Shown: positions 24,883 to 34,468 of the stretch, piece by piece
Position numbering within the stretch: position 1 is the stretch's first letter
Layout of the letters: the number at the start of each line of letters is the position of its first letter
Assembly (NCBI GenBank): GCA_963832365.1
Contig: CAWHUL010000005.1
Location: 1-64,000, forward strand
Reading direction: 5' to 3'
Source: CAWBRT01 sp963832365
GTDB taxonomy: Bacteria > Acidobacteriota > Terriglobia > Terriglobales > Acidobacteriaceae
Length of the DNA stretch: 64,000 nt
Program-made: the position numbers and the translations under genes
Notes under the pieces: generated by a model
The model's database searches: none
What the model was told of the DNA's origin: nothing
The model's input: the letters and a program-made list of their open reading frames with translations, nothing else

Positions 24883-27375
24883 TTACACGCCCAACAACCG
24901 GAGCTGTAGTGCCTCATCCTGCCGCAAAGCCTCGGCATCTCCGGCATAGGCAATCTGGCCGCTCACCATCACGTAGGCACGGTCGGCCATTTGGAGAACC
25001 AGATCATTCTGCTCGACAATCAAAATGCTGGTGCGCCCGCGAAGCAGACCGATGGCCCGTACAACTTCGTTCACGATGGTGGGCGCCAGCCCTTCCAAGG
25101 GCTCGTCAAGCAGCATAAGTTTTGTCGGTGCCATGAGGGCGCGGGCAATCGCCAACATCTGCAGTTCGCCACCACTCAGGTTCTCTCCTTTTGAGGTCTG
25201 CAGCGTCTGCAGCCTGGGGAAAAGTTCAAATGCTTCCTCCACGCTGCTGCCGCCAGCACGCTGCGCCAGTTGCAGGTTGTTTAGCACGGTCAGGTTCGGA
25301 AAAATGCGCCGTCCCTCGGGAACAATGGAGATGCCCTGGCGATTGATTCGATAAGCGGGGCGCCCGCCTATTTGCCGGCCGGAAAACTCGATCGCACCTG
25401 CCATGGGTCTGAGCGTTCCGATGATCGTCCGCAAGGTGGTGGTTTTGCCGACGCCATTGCGGCCGAGCAGGGCGACGATTTCTCCTTCACCAACCTCCAG
25501 ATTTACGTTGCGGAGAACGGAGCTGCCCTCATAGCCGGCAACAACGTCCTTCAACTTGAGAAGTGGTGCCGCGGCCTCGCTCCGCGAAGCACGGACACCA
25601 GTCGTGACCCCTGTAGGAGCTGGCTTGCGCCCTAGATAGGCCGTGACCACCTCGGGCTGATTCATCACTTCCTGCGGCGCTCCTTGGGCGATCACTCGCC
25701 CTTGGTGCAAGATGGTGATCCGGTTAGAAATTGCCAGGACGCGATCGATGTCGTGTTCGATCAGCAGAATGCTGTGACGACCGGCGAGGCGCTGTATGAG
25801 AGCACTGACTCGCTCCCGGTCTTCCTGGCTGAGGCCAGCCAGCGGCTCGTCAAGAAGCAAAACCTCTGGCTCTGTGCCGATCGTGATGGCAATCTCCAGC
25901 AGACGCTGCTCGCCATGCGGTAGATCAACGGCAGTCTGATCCGCGTGGTCCGACAGGCCCATGGAGTCCAGAATGCTCCACGTGCGCTCGTTGATATCCT
26001 GAAAGCTGTAGGCATTTCGCCAAAATGCGAAGCGGTGATTCGAGCGTGCTTGAACCGCGATCCGCACGTTCTCAAAGACCGTGAGGTTCTTGAAGATGCT
26101 CAAAATCTGAAACGAGCGGCCGAGCCCGGCATCGACGCGCTGGTTCGGCGGAAGATCACCAATGTCGCGATTCTTGAACAGGATCTGTCCTCGGTCGCGC
26201 GGCACCAGACCCGTCACCATGTTGAAAAACGTGGTTTTGCCTGCTCCGTTGGGACCGATAAGGCTATAGATTTCCCCTTGCCGCAGTTCCAGATTAATGC
26301 CATCGGCTACCACAAGATGCCCAAACTGCTTGGACAGCGCTCGTACCGACAGCACGGGCTGGTCGTCTTTGACCGCTGATCGGCCGTTCTCCGTCGCAGG
26401 CACCAATTTGGACCGCGGCGGGAGAATTGTGCGGGTAAGGTTCCAGCGGGGACCTTTGCGCAGGCGGGCAAAAATGCCCGAGAGACCTTCGGGCGAAAGC
26501 AATATAAAGCCGATGAGCACCGCGCCGAAGACAAGCCACCAGTGCTCGGTGAAGGAGCTGAGCTGATCGCGGAGGACGATGAAACCGAGAGCTCCCCACA
26601 ACGGCCCCAAAAAATGATGCATGCCGCCGAGGACGGTCATCAACACAGGATCGCCGGCGTTCTGCCAGCTCATGACGTCCGCATAAACACCTTGGATGAG
26701 GAAGGTGAGCAGGCTCCCGGCCAGTCCCATGAAGGTTGCTGAAAAGACGAACGCCACGAATTTATAGCGATGCGTGTTATACCCCAGGCAGCGGGCGCGC
26801 TGCTCGTTCTCGCGGATCGCCTGGAGAACACGGCCGAAGGGCGAATGTACGAGTCGCCACAAGAGGTAAATGGCGACGATGACGATGCATGAACAAAAAG
26901 CGTGAAAGGCCAAATTGCCTTCCAGACCGGGCCGCGACATCCCCTGCAGCCCATTCTCGCCGCCTGTTACCGGAGTCCACTGGAAGGCAATTTCGTAAAA
27001 TAGCTGCGTAAAGGCAAGCGTGAGGAGAGAAAAGTACAGACCGCGGCGCCGCAGAATGAGTGCGCCCAGCGCCATGCTGGTCAAGCCGGCGGTCAGCGTT
27101 CCGAGCACCACCGCGACGTAAACGTTGGACGCCAAGTGAAGCTGCGCTAAGCCGGCGCCATACGCAGCTATGCCGAAATACGCTGACGGACCAAACGACA
27201 CCAGGCCGGTGTAGCCCAGCAGCAGGTTGTACCCGATGCCGTAGAGGGTGTAAAGAACAATCTCCGTTCCCAGGCTGACAGTTGAGCCGATCCGCGGCAG
27301 CGCAAAAGGGAGGAGCGCGAAGACCACAGAGAGAATAACTATTGGATGGGTGACGACGCGCCGCAACGGACTCAT
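24883..27375 (-). CDS. LivM-LivG-LivF fusion, branched-chain-type ABC transporter
   Basis: This 830-residue chain joins three subunits normally made separately. Residues about 1-305 are a LivM-type permease (hydrophobic helices, GYTGLVSFGPSAYFG, GAGG-type EAA region RENEQRARCLGY). About 330-575 are LivG (Walker A GPNGAGKTT, signature LPHGEQRLLEIA, Walker B VLLLDEPLAGLS), and about 597-830 are LivF (GRNGVGKTT, LSGGELQMLAIA, LMLLDEPLEGLAP). It starts at an ATG overlapping the LivH stop (ATGA), giving coupled translation. With LivH and the binding protein 28339-29631 it forms a complete importer. Signature LPHGEQ in the LivG part is divergent from LSYGQQ. Confidence 0.92.
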   Translation of the reverse strand: MSPLRRVVTHPIVILSVVFALLPFALPRIGSTVSLGTEIVLYTLYGIGYNLLLGYTGLVSFGPSAYFGIAAYGAGLAQLHLASNVYVAVVLGTLTAGLTSMALGALILRRRGLYFSLLTLAFTQLFYEIAFQWTPVTGGENGLQGMSRPGLEGNLAFHAFCSCIVIVAIYLLWRLVHSPFGRVLQAIRENEQRARCLGYNTHRYKFVAFVFSATFMGLAGSLLTFLIQGVYADVMSWQNAGDPVLMTVLGGMHHFLGPLWGALGFIVLRDQLSSFTEHWWLVFGAVLIGFILLSPEGLSGIFARLRKGPRWNLTRTILPPRSKLVPATENGRSAVKDDQPVLSVRALSKQFGHLVVADGINLELRQGEIYSLIGPNGAGKTTFFNMVTGLVPRDRGQILFKNRDIGDLPPNQRVDAGLGRSFQILSIFKNLTVFENVRIAVQARSNHRFAFWRNAYSFQDINERTWSILDSMGLSDHADQTAVDLPHGEQRLLEIAITIGTEPEVLLLDEPLAGLSQEDRERVSALIQRLAGRHSILLIEHDIDRVLAISNRITILHQGRVIAQGAPQEVMNQPEVVTAYLGRKPAPTGVTTGVRASRSEAAAPLLKLKDVVAGYEGSSVLRNVNLEVGEGEIVALLGRNGVGKTTTLRTIIGTLRPMAGAIEFSGRQIGGRPAYRINRQGISIVPEGRRIFPNLTVLNNLQLAQRAGGSSVEEAFELFPRLQTLQTSKGENLSGGELQMLAIARALMAPTKLMLLDEPLEGLAPTIVNEVVRAIGLLRGRTSILIVEQNDLVLQMADRAYVMVSGQIAYAGDAEALRQDEALQLRLLGV

Positions 27376-28244
27376 TCGAAGCGCTCCCATCTCTCTCCAA
27401 ACAGCCCGCGCGGCCGGACCAAAAGGATGAAGGCCATAAGAATGTACATAACAGCGCCAGAGGCCTCTGGGAAAAACTGTATGGTCAGGGCTACGCTCAC
27501 CCCGACAAGGAGGCCGGCAATGACCGTCCCTCTGAAGCTGCCGAGCCCGCCGATGGTAACCACCACGAATGCTGGCATGATGGCCAGATCCGCCATCGAC
27601 GGAACAACGCTCCACAGCGGAGCCGCGAGCACGCCGGCGATGCCAGCCAAGGCCGTACCCAGCCCGAAGGTGATGGTGAAAATGGTTCGGAGATTAATGC
27701 CGAGCATGCTGACCATCTCCGGGTCACGGCTGCCAGCCCGAATCACTCGACCCCAGGGTGTTCTTTCCAGGAATAGCCAAACCGCGATCAGGATCAGGAT
27801 CGTGAGAACCAGCACTGCCAAACGGTACTTAGTTACCAGGATCGGACCATAGACGATAAACCCCGCCAGAAATTGTGGGGCGTCGAAGGGATGTCCGCGC
27901 GCACCCCATACGGTCCGAATTAGCTCCTGCAAGAACAGAGCCAGGCCGAAGGTGAGCAGCAGTCCTAGCAGGGGCTCCTTGTTGTAAAGAGGACGCATGA
28001 GAGTCGCTTCGACAATCATGCCCGCGATGCCAACGATAAACGGCGCCAAGGCGATTATTGCCACGTCGCCAACCAGCGGTCGCAGTGTCAGAGCAAAATA
28101 CGCGCCTAACGCGAAGAACGCACCGTGAGCAAAGTTCACGATTCCAATCATGCCAAAGATGATGGACAGGCCTTGCGCGATGACGATATAGAGAAAGCCC
28201 AGGACGAGCCCGTTGATCACCTGGGCAAGCACGACTCCAAACAT
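27372..28244 (-). CDS. livH: LivH-type ABC permease
   Basis: The 290-residue inner-membrane permease has the LivH N-terminus NGLVLGFLYIVIAQGLSIIF followed by GIVNFAHGAFFALGAY, which is diagnostic of the branched-chain amino acid transporter permease family. Eight or so hydrophobic segments are visible. It ends four bases inside the LivM-G-F fusion, so they are coupled. The ribosome-binding site AAGGAA precedes the ATG. The cargo of this family ranges from amino acids to amides, aromatics and urea, so specificity cannot be read from it. Confidence 0.92.
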   Translation of the reverse strand: MFGVVLAQVINGLVLGFLYIVIAQGLSIIFGMIGIVNFAHGAFFALGAYFALTLRPLVGDVAIIALAPFIVGIAGMIVEATLMRPLYNKEPLLGLLLTFGLALFLQELIRTVWGARGHPFDAPQFLAGFIVYGPILVTKYRLAVLVLTILILIAVWLFLERTPWGRVIRAGSRDPEMVSMLGINLRTIFTITFGLGTALAGIAGVLAAPLWSVVPSMADLAIMPAFVVVTIGGLGSFRGTVIAGLLVGVSVALTIQFFPEASGAVMYILMAFILLVRPRGLFGERWERFE

Positions 28245-28287
28245 GCGCTGTTCCTTTTTCGCTAATCGCCGCTACGAAAAATAGACA

Positions 28288-28318
28288 CGCGCCAGCTCCG
28301 AAAGCAAGTGCTGGCGCG
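28288..28318 (-). terminator. Intercistronic hairpin between livK-like and livH genes
   Basis: A perfect 9-base inverted repeat (CGCGCCAGC / GCTGGCGCG, 13-base loop) lies between the binding-protein stop and the livH start. On the minus strand it is followed within a few bases by five Ts. It looks like a partial terminator or mRNA-stabilising hairpin, which would keep binding-protein expression above that of the permease. Confidence 0.6.
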
Positions 28319-28338
28319 CTCGGAATGGGCGCTGATGA

Positions 28339-29631
28339 CTATAGCGGCCCCAGGCTGCACCCAACTTCCTGCTTCGTCCCATACAAGGCTTCCAGGTCCT
28401 TCTCGCCACCCTTCGGGAGTTGGTCAAGGATGTCGAAGTAGTCGTACTTATCGGTGATCTTCTGCTTCACGCGGGCCACGAGCACCGGCTGGAGGAGTTG
28501 GTGGTCCCATGAGCGGAAGTAGATAGGCATGTCTTTGAAGCCATCGAACTTGTGTCCCTCGAGGAACGCCACCAATTTTTTCGAATCAGTCGAGCCAGTC
28601 TTCTGGATGGCCGTCAGAATGGCCGTCATGCCGAACCAATCCTGCCAGCCTTCCACCTCGGGAGGAGCGCCGAACTTTGCCTGGTATTTCTTGGCAAACG
28701 CCTCACTTTTCGTTGCGTTGTACCGACCAGTATAGTTCCACAGCTTCGGGTAGATGCCGGTCGCGGCCTGGGGCCCGGCAGCCCATAGGTCGGAGTCGTT
28801 GACAATGGGCGAGGAAATCAAGACCTTGCCGGTCATGCCGATGCCTTGGAACTGCTTCAAAAAGTTCGTGAGGTCGCTGCCGCCGAACGTCACGAACGCT
28901 ACCTGCGGGTTACCGCCTCGCAACTTCAACAGGAACGCGCTGAAGTCGGTCGTCCCTAACGGCGCCTGATCCTGCCCCACAATTGCGGCCTTAGGATCCT
29001 GCGCTTTAAGGTAGTCCCTCATCTGATTGTAGGAGTCAATTCCCCAAGCGTATGACGCTGAAAGGAAGTACCACCGATTATTCTTCCCCTGGTCCGAAAG
29101 GGATGGGAAGATGGTTCGTACCGTGACGTGGCTTGGCAGATCGACCCGGAAGGTGTATCGGTTACAGTCCTTCCCCGTAATCTCCGTCGCGTTTGGCCCG
29201 GAGGCCATGAGCAGGACCTTATTCTGCAAGGCGACGGGCATCATGGCCAGGATGTCGCCGCTGCTGATTCCTCCATCAATAGCAACGACTTTATCCACTT
29301 CGATCATTTTCCGCATGCGCTGCACCGAGGCCTGCGGAGTGGACTCATCTTCCCATATCAACTGGACAGGACGGCCCAGAACCTTGCCCCCGAAATCCTC
29401 CACGGCGAGCATAGCTCCATTATGGCCATTCTCGCCTTGCACCGTGTAGGTTCCAGACTTGGGCAACAGAACGCCGATCTTGATCGGTTCCTGGGCAGCC
29501 GCTGCCGAAGCCAAACAGAGCAACAACGAGACGACCGCAACAATGATACACAAGGCAGGGTTCCTGCCTGGCTGATCTTGGCTGAAACGGGGAAACTTCC
29601 GCTCCAGAGGGATAGCACTGTTCCTGTTCAT
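28339..29631 (-). CDS. LivK-type periplasmic binding protein
   Basis: The 430-residue protein has an extended N-region (about 25 polar residues) before a hydrophobic signal core CIIVAVVSLLLCLASAAAA, cleaved near residue 46. It then has the family-6 type I binding fold (IKIGVLLPKSGTYTVQGENG, GGISSGDILAMMPVA, SYAWGIDSYNQMRDYL). Such proteins capture amino acids, amides or small aromatics for LivHMGF. It is first in the transporter operon, upstream of livH and the LivMGF fusion. The ATG follows GGGGAAAG. The Cys of CIIVAV is not in a lipobox context, so it is likely a soluble periplasmic protein. Confidence 0.9.
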   Translation of the reverse strand: MNRNSAIPLERKFPRFSQDQPGRNPALCIIVAVVSLLLCLASAAAAQEPIKIGVLLPKSGTYTVQGENGHNGAMLAVEDFGGKVLGRPVQLIWEDESTPQASVQRMRKMIEVDKVVAIDGGISSGDILAMMPVALQNKVLLMASGPNATEITGKDCNRYTFRVDLPSHVTVRTIFPSLSDQGKNNRWYFLSASYAWGIDSYNQMRDYLKAQDPKAAIVGQDQAPLGTTDFSAFLLKLRGGNPQVAFVTFGGSDLTNFLKQFQGIGMTGKVLISSPIVNDSDLWAAGPQAATGIYPKLWNYTGRYNATKSEAFAKKYQAKFGAPPEVEGWQDWFGMTAILTAIQKTGSTDSKKLVAFLEGHKFDGFKDMPIYFRSWDHQLLQPVLVARVKQKITDKYDYFDILDQLPKGGEKDLEALYGTKQEVGCSLGPL

Positions 29632-30353
29632 GAACTTTCCCCTAACGTGGAAGATAGTTAAGCTTCTACTATTCCGTTACGGTAGAATTCTCTCTTGCTC
29701 CGCCCACTTCATAAGCACCAAGTTAGGAGTATTAAAGCAGCACCTAAAGCTGAATGGAACTCGGCAACATGTCCATCGCTTAACGTTAACGCCATGGGCA
29801 TGGTGCCGATATCCACTCTGTTCTGCTGCCTACGTTTTCTTAGAAGAACCCCTTTAACCGAATCGCTTCGGTCCTGAGCCAATGTCGATAGCTTATACTA
29901 GAAAGAAGTTCGTACTGTCAAGAAAACGAAGAAGAAAATCGGGGAACTCCGTTTAGCGCGTGATATGTTCGGTAGAACTCTCGTTTCGACGTTGGCTGAC
30001 CTAGTTGATGGAATCCGCTCAACTCCTTTGCTGCTTGCCGCTAAAGCGTGAATTCTTATGCCTTCATCTGTTTTCAGTTAGATGTTGTTGTGATCGATCT
30101 CACGCAGAGCTCGATAACGGGCAATCACTTTCCGCTCGTTCTCCAAGCCAAGCAGCGGCTTGAAGTTGCTCCCGCGAAACGTGTGTACTACCGTAATAGC
30201 CGCACTTCGCAGAACTAAAGATCGGGTCATGCAGGAGCAGCCTCGGAAAATGGCGGAGCTTCATTCATGCATGGTTCAGCAGCGGTTTGCACCAAGCGGT
30301 AGATACGCATCTCCTTTCCGGCGCGCAGCTCAGTCAACCGGGGAAAAACAATC
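29632..30353. other. Long intergenic region upstream of the ABC operon
   Basis: About 720 bases without a recognised gene separate the BKACE gene from the binding-protein gene, both on the minus strand. The region near 29632-29700 probably contains the promoter of the ABC operon. A 50-codon minus-strand frame at 30078-30230 (starts MTRSLVLRSA, includes GSNFKPLLGLENERKVIARY) looks coding-like but has no family I can name and may be a gene fragment. Confidence 0.4.
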
Positions 30354-31196
30354 CTATTGTCCAGTTGTTATCGTCTTTGGCACCAATCCGAGCATTCGCC
30401 TAGCCTCAGTTGGAGTGGCCAACTCCCTCCCGATCGCTAATGCAATCTGCTTCATGCGGCGCAGCAACCCTAGGTTAGTGGCAAGAACTCCCTTGATATG
30501 GTAGATGTTATCCTCAAGACCCACCCGAACGTGTCCGCCAAGGACCATGGCAATGACCGACAGCTTAAGGTGCTCTTTGCCAATGATGGTTACGCCCCAA
30601 GTACAGTCGTTCGGCAGGTGGTCGTAAAGATATAGCAGCGCCTTTTCCGAAGCCGGCTGTGAGCCGTTCATGCCCATGACAAGGTTGATGTGCAGAGGGG
30701 TAGAGATCTCGCCCTTTTCCGCTAACTTGAAAGCGCTCCAGAGCATCGCGGTGTCAAACACCTCGATCTCCGGCTTGATCTTGTACTTGCGCATCTCCCC
30801 GGCAAGATAGGATATGGTCTCCGGATCATTGAAGTTACCTCTGGTAGGAAAATTTGACGAACCAGTCGCCAAACTTGCCATCTCGGGAGCAAGGCAGAGC
30901 ATTTGGCCACGCTCCATGTAGTTCTTGCCGGCGCGCCCACCAGTGGAGAGCTGGCGAATGATGTCGCACTCGGGATACTTATCCAGTTCGGCCAGCACTT
31001 CGCGATTGACTTGGACGTCCGATGTCGGGACACCTTGTTTGTCGCGGGTGTGAATATGGGCTACCGCAGCTCCTTCTTTCCAGCATTCGTAGATCTGAGC
31101 TGCTATTTCCTGCGGCGTGAGTGGCACATTGGGGTTCATCTCCCGAGTAGGGACATTCCCCGTGGGAGCGATGGTAAGAATAATCTTGTTGCTCAT
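30354..31196 (-). CDS. Beta-keto-acid cleavage enzyme (BKACE, DUF849)
   Basis: The 280-residue TIM-barrel protein belongs to the BKACE family, which condenses a beta-keto acid with acetyl-CoA to give acetoacetate and a new CoA ester. 3-keto-5-aminohexanoate cleavage enzyme is the founding member. The zinc-binding H47-x-H49 motif (AHIHTRD) near the N-terminus and the GLEDN motif near 226-230 are intact. Upstream of the ABC/dehydrogenase cluster on the same strand, it plausibly consumes a beta-keto acid made by those dehydrogenases. The start ATG is preceded by AAGGT. The gap of 720 bases to the ABC genes means a separate promoter is possible. Confidence 0.88.
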   Translation of the reverse strand: MSNKIILTIAPTGNVPTREMNPNVPLTPQEIAAQIYECWKEGAAVAHIHTRDKQGVPTSDVQVNREVLAELDKYPECDIIRQLSTGGRAGKNYMERGQMLCLAPEMASLATGSSNFPTRGNFNDPETISYLAGEMRKYKIKPEIEVFDTAMLWSAFKLAEKGEISTPLHINLVMGMNGSQPASEKALLYLYDHLPNDCTWGVTIIGKEHLKLSVIAMVLGGHVRVGLEDNIYHIKGVLATNLGLLRRMKQIALAIGRELATPTEARRMLGLVPKTITTGQ

Positions 31197-31633
31197 TCAT
31201 CGTTACCTTATCGATCGCTTAACCTGCGAGCCGATTAGATCGCTGCGTCAATGGCACCGGAAAGCTTGTAGTTCACCGATCTGGTCTGTAGAAACGATGA
31301 ACGGTGGCGCAATCGGCACATGATCGCCCTGGCGATCATCGATGGTTCCTCCCATGGATATTATCAAAACCACGTGCCGTAGCCTCCTTCTTTACCCCGG
31401 GTATGGAGTTTGAGGCTGTGGCCCAGGCACGAGACAGCTGCACCGTCGGAAGGACGAGATAGGTCAGCGACCAGTTCTCGATTCGCCTGGATAACCCCAT
31501 CCGCTACTGCAAATTGCCCAATGCTCGGCATCGGTTCTGTTGGGGTGGCAGGTCCGACTATCGTGGGCTCTCTGCAACACCATCTTTGAAAAGCTAGACG
31601 AAACCAGCATTGCAACTGTTTGGGGTGAACGCC
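31197..31633. other. Intergenic region upstream of BKACE gene
   Basis: About 440 bases containing the likely promoter of the minus-strand BKACE gene. An open minus-strand frame (31364-31723) has no recognisable motif and overlaps a better small gene on the plus strand. I saw no further gene. Confidence 0.4.
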
Positions 31634-31774
31634 ATGTCTCTCGTCTACATAGCTGTATTCGTGTTCCTCTTTGCTCTTGTCACAGGTTGGGCACTTTCCC
31701 CGGCTGCTCCCAGGCCGCAACAATCAAGTCGAGGCAAAAGCAGAAAGGCTACATCTACGAAAACCGCGGCCTGA
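31634..31774 (+). CDS. Small single-span membrane protein (46 aa)
   Basis: A 46-codon frame begins with ATG after a GGGGTGA ribosome-binding site. It encodes one hydrophobic segment (residues 2-22, SLVYIAVFVFLFALVTGWAL), a Pro/Ala stretch and a basic tail (SRGKSRKATSTKTAA). This is the layout of small inner-membrane proteins with the tail in the cytoplasm or a signal-anchored peptide. No function can be assigned. It stands alone; the next 220 bases (31775-31997) contain nothing I recognise. Confidence 0.5.
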   Translation: MSLVYIAVFVFLFALVTGWALSPAAPRPQQSSRGKSRKATSTKTAA

Positions 31775-31997
31775 TGGCTTAGGTCAGCACCTGAGTAATC
31801 GACATTGTAGAACAAGTCAGAGTCTGCCTCTGCGAGGCGGGCGCTGCTGAATGCCGCCGGCATCGTGGCAGCTATTCGGCCGCGGGGAGTACCAATCCGG
31901 CCCTCCCCCAAACTCACGGTAACTGTTGCGGATTCGGTTACCCTTTGGGGATCATCAGCATCATGAACCGCATAGTCACAACTCCTTATTTTTTGTT

Positions 31998-32366
31998 CTA
32001 AGAACTGGGTTCCCGGACGGTCTCGACCGGATATAAAACCTGAGCTCTATTGATACGTCGAACGAAGTTTTGCAAAATCGAGACGGAGTCCTCTTGCCCT
32101 GATCTCCGGGGTGAATCGGCGCCGAAGTTCTCTGCTTCCGTGGACCTCACCTGCCACAAGCCTGAAGCGGCGACCAGTTCCGTTGTTTCCGCGAGCAGGG
32201 CGCCGGTGCCCACTCTGTCCAGAGACTTTGACGCGCCGATCCGTTGGGCGGATGCCAGGCATGCCAGCATGGCAGCTATAGCCGCTTGGGCTTCCGGTCC
32301 GTTCGGGTCAATGATGGCCTCGTCGTGGATTCGGTCCTCCCGGATTCGGTTCTTGGGTTTCGCCAT
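31998..32366 (-). pseudogene. Chimeric frame with calcium-binding-protein-like N-terminus
   Basis: The first 28 or so residues (MAKPKNRIREDRIHDEAIID then PNGPEAQA) resemble the N-terminus of the CcbP-type calcium-binding family (PF11535). The remaining 95 residues do not continue the family and show no motif. The frame overlaps the 3' end of the frameshifted MFS gene by 91 bases and lacks a ribosome-binding site. It looks like a gene fragment fused by deletion to other sequence. Confidence 0.4.
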
Positions 32367-33935
32367 GGCAGAGGAGTACCGCTACGGTTTCGAATCACGG
32401 CCCACGCGACCGTAGCGCTTGTCGCGGACAGGCTTGCGCAAATCAACATGATGATTCGAAATCCAAATACAAATGAATTCCCAATCGATTTCTTTATGGC
32501 GTCTCTCGTACCGGGACTCAGGCCAGCGGGGACTTGCAATCCGGCCAGTTTGATCTCCCCCTCTTGAACCTCTTGCAGAACGCTGGGCGGCAGCGAGAGG
32601 TATGACAGGCTGTGATTCAGGCGAGAAGCAAAGGCGCCCACCATTACAACCCCGAAGACTGCAATAGCAAGCACACCCGCGACTCGGGCAACTGCATTGT
32701 TGATTCCCGAAGCCGTGCCGACACGGTCTTGGCCCACGGAATTCATAACAACTGTGGTGAGAGGCGCCACCGTAATCGCCAACCCTAATCCCAGAACAAC
32801 CACTGCTGGGAAGAAGGCCGTCCAGTAGCCGTCTCCAATGGAGGGCACAGCGAACAGAACGAAGCCTAACGCCGCAATAATGGGGCCGACAGTCAATGGA
32901 GCTCTCGCGCCATAGCGCGCCGACGAGTCCGCCAGACCAGCGGGAAAGTAGAAATATCAACAAAATCAGTGGGAGCACGGCAGCACCGGCTGCGGTTGCG
33001 GAGTATCCCTGAACTTGTATCAGGTTCAGAGGGAACAAGAAGAAGAAAATCCCAATTGCTGAATATAGAAATAGCGTGAGCAGGTTTGCGCCAGTGAAGC
33101 TGCGGGACTCGAAGAGCGTGAGTGGGACCATGGGAGAAGTGACACGGGATTCGACGAATGTGAACCCAACAAGGCAGCCGAAGCCGATGACCACGCTCCC
33201 AGATACCAGAGGATGCCCCCAACCTCGGTTGGTAGATTCGATAAAGCCGTAAACCAAGCCACTCAAGCCGAGGCTGGCAAAAAGGGCTCCTGCCCAATCG
33301 ACACCAGTTGTCGAATCGCTGCGGCTTTCCGGAATGCGCCAAACGGAAATTGCAGTCACCGCCGCTGCCAGGGGGACATTGATAAAGAATGCCCAGCGCC
33401 AGGAAGCATGCTCGACAAGCCAGCCGCCAAGAACGGGTCCAACCGCGGTTGTGATTGCCGTAAAGCCAGACCACGTACCGATCGCTTGGCCGCGGCTTTT
33501 CTCGTCAAATGATGTACTGATAATGGCAAGGCTGCCGGGCACGAGGAGTGCGGCACCCACGCCTTGAATGCTCCTGGCGAGGATCAGTTGATGAATGGTC
33601 ATGGCAACTCCACACCCCGAGGAAGCCAGGGCGAAAAGCGCCACGCCTGCCACGAACACCAAACGGCGGCCAAACAGATCGCCCAGCGAGCCGCCGACTA
33701 GAATCAGCGCACCCAGAAAGAGCCCGTAAGACTCGACGACCCATTGGACATCCACCACGGTTGCATGAAAGCGGGATTGAATCGCAGGCAAAGCGACATT
33801 GACGACCGTGCTATCGATAAACGCCATGCTCGACGCAAGAATGGTTGCAACTAGTATCCAGAGCCTCGCTTCTGCGACACACGTAACTCCGCCGGCCCCT
33901 GACCGGATTATGGCGTTATCGCATGGCGGTCTCAT
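32276..33935 (-). pseudogene. DHA2-type MFS drug exporter, one-base frameshift
   Basis: Two overlapping frames together encode a 14-helix DHA2-family (EmrB/QacA-like) drug:proton antiporter. The first has SMAFIDSTVVNVALPAIQ, WVVESYGLFLGALILVGGSLGDLFGRR and GPVLGGWLVEHASWRWAFFIN; the second has PLTVGPIIAALG and GTASGINNAVARVAGVLAIA. The frame changes near 32915-32923, where one extra G in GGCGCGC splits an expected LVGRYG segment. The start is uncertain; the ATG at 33935 is the last before the first helix. Either a real inactivation or a sequence error is possible. Confidence 0.8.
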
Positions 33936-34102
33936 GAACGTTATCGATGCGCTTTGGTGTTGATTGGTTCTGCCGAGGGTGAAACAGAGCTCGGGCGCCA
34001 GTATCCACTTCTGGAGCATTGCGGAGCTAGGAACACATCGATTGCGGTATGTACGTGGTGCGCTAGCAGCACGGGGCAGAAAGCGACCTTCATTCAAGAT
34101 CG

Positions 34103-34459
34103 GCTGTTCGCAATTTTGAGGGTCTCCGGGTTCACAGGGCGCATCTGAGAACGCGGAGTGAATATGGCTGGGAAGAGACGAAGCAAAGACGATGAACTCG
34201 GCTCAGAGTCAGCCGGACAATCTGGCGACATTCAGCAGATGCCGAATGCCGCCGAGGCGGATTCTGAGAGCGTGGAGGAATTGGCGGAAGAGGGCAACGC
34301 CTTCGAACCGACGCTGTTCTGGGGGTGGAAGACGCCAAGGATCCTGACGTTTCTGAGGTGACCACTCGCCAAGTGCCGGACCCCTGCCGAGTATCTGAAC
34401 GACGAGGACGAGAACGTCCGCGTAGCGCCCTAATGCGCTGCCGATCTCGCCGCCGACGG
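34103..34459. repeat. Short dispersed duplication, copy 1
   Basis: About 355 bases match 40269-40633, including roughly 55 bases of upstream leader that are essentially identical, the small acidic protein gene and a short downstream tail. This copy has several deletions that break the gene. The duplicated leader suggests that the gene moved with its own expression signals. Confidence 0.9.
34164..34433 (+). pseudogene. Broken copy of small acidic protein gene
   Basis: This is the frameshifted duplicate of the intact gene at 40330-40599. The first 48 or so codons (MAGKRRSKDDELGSESAGQS...) are in frame. A one-base loss near 34302 then shifts the frame, and an eight-base deletion near 34380 and other changes follow. 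The 5' leader with its GGAG ribosome-binding site is preserved. Confidence 0.85.
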
Positions 34460-34468
34460 AGGTGAACA

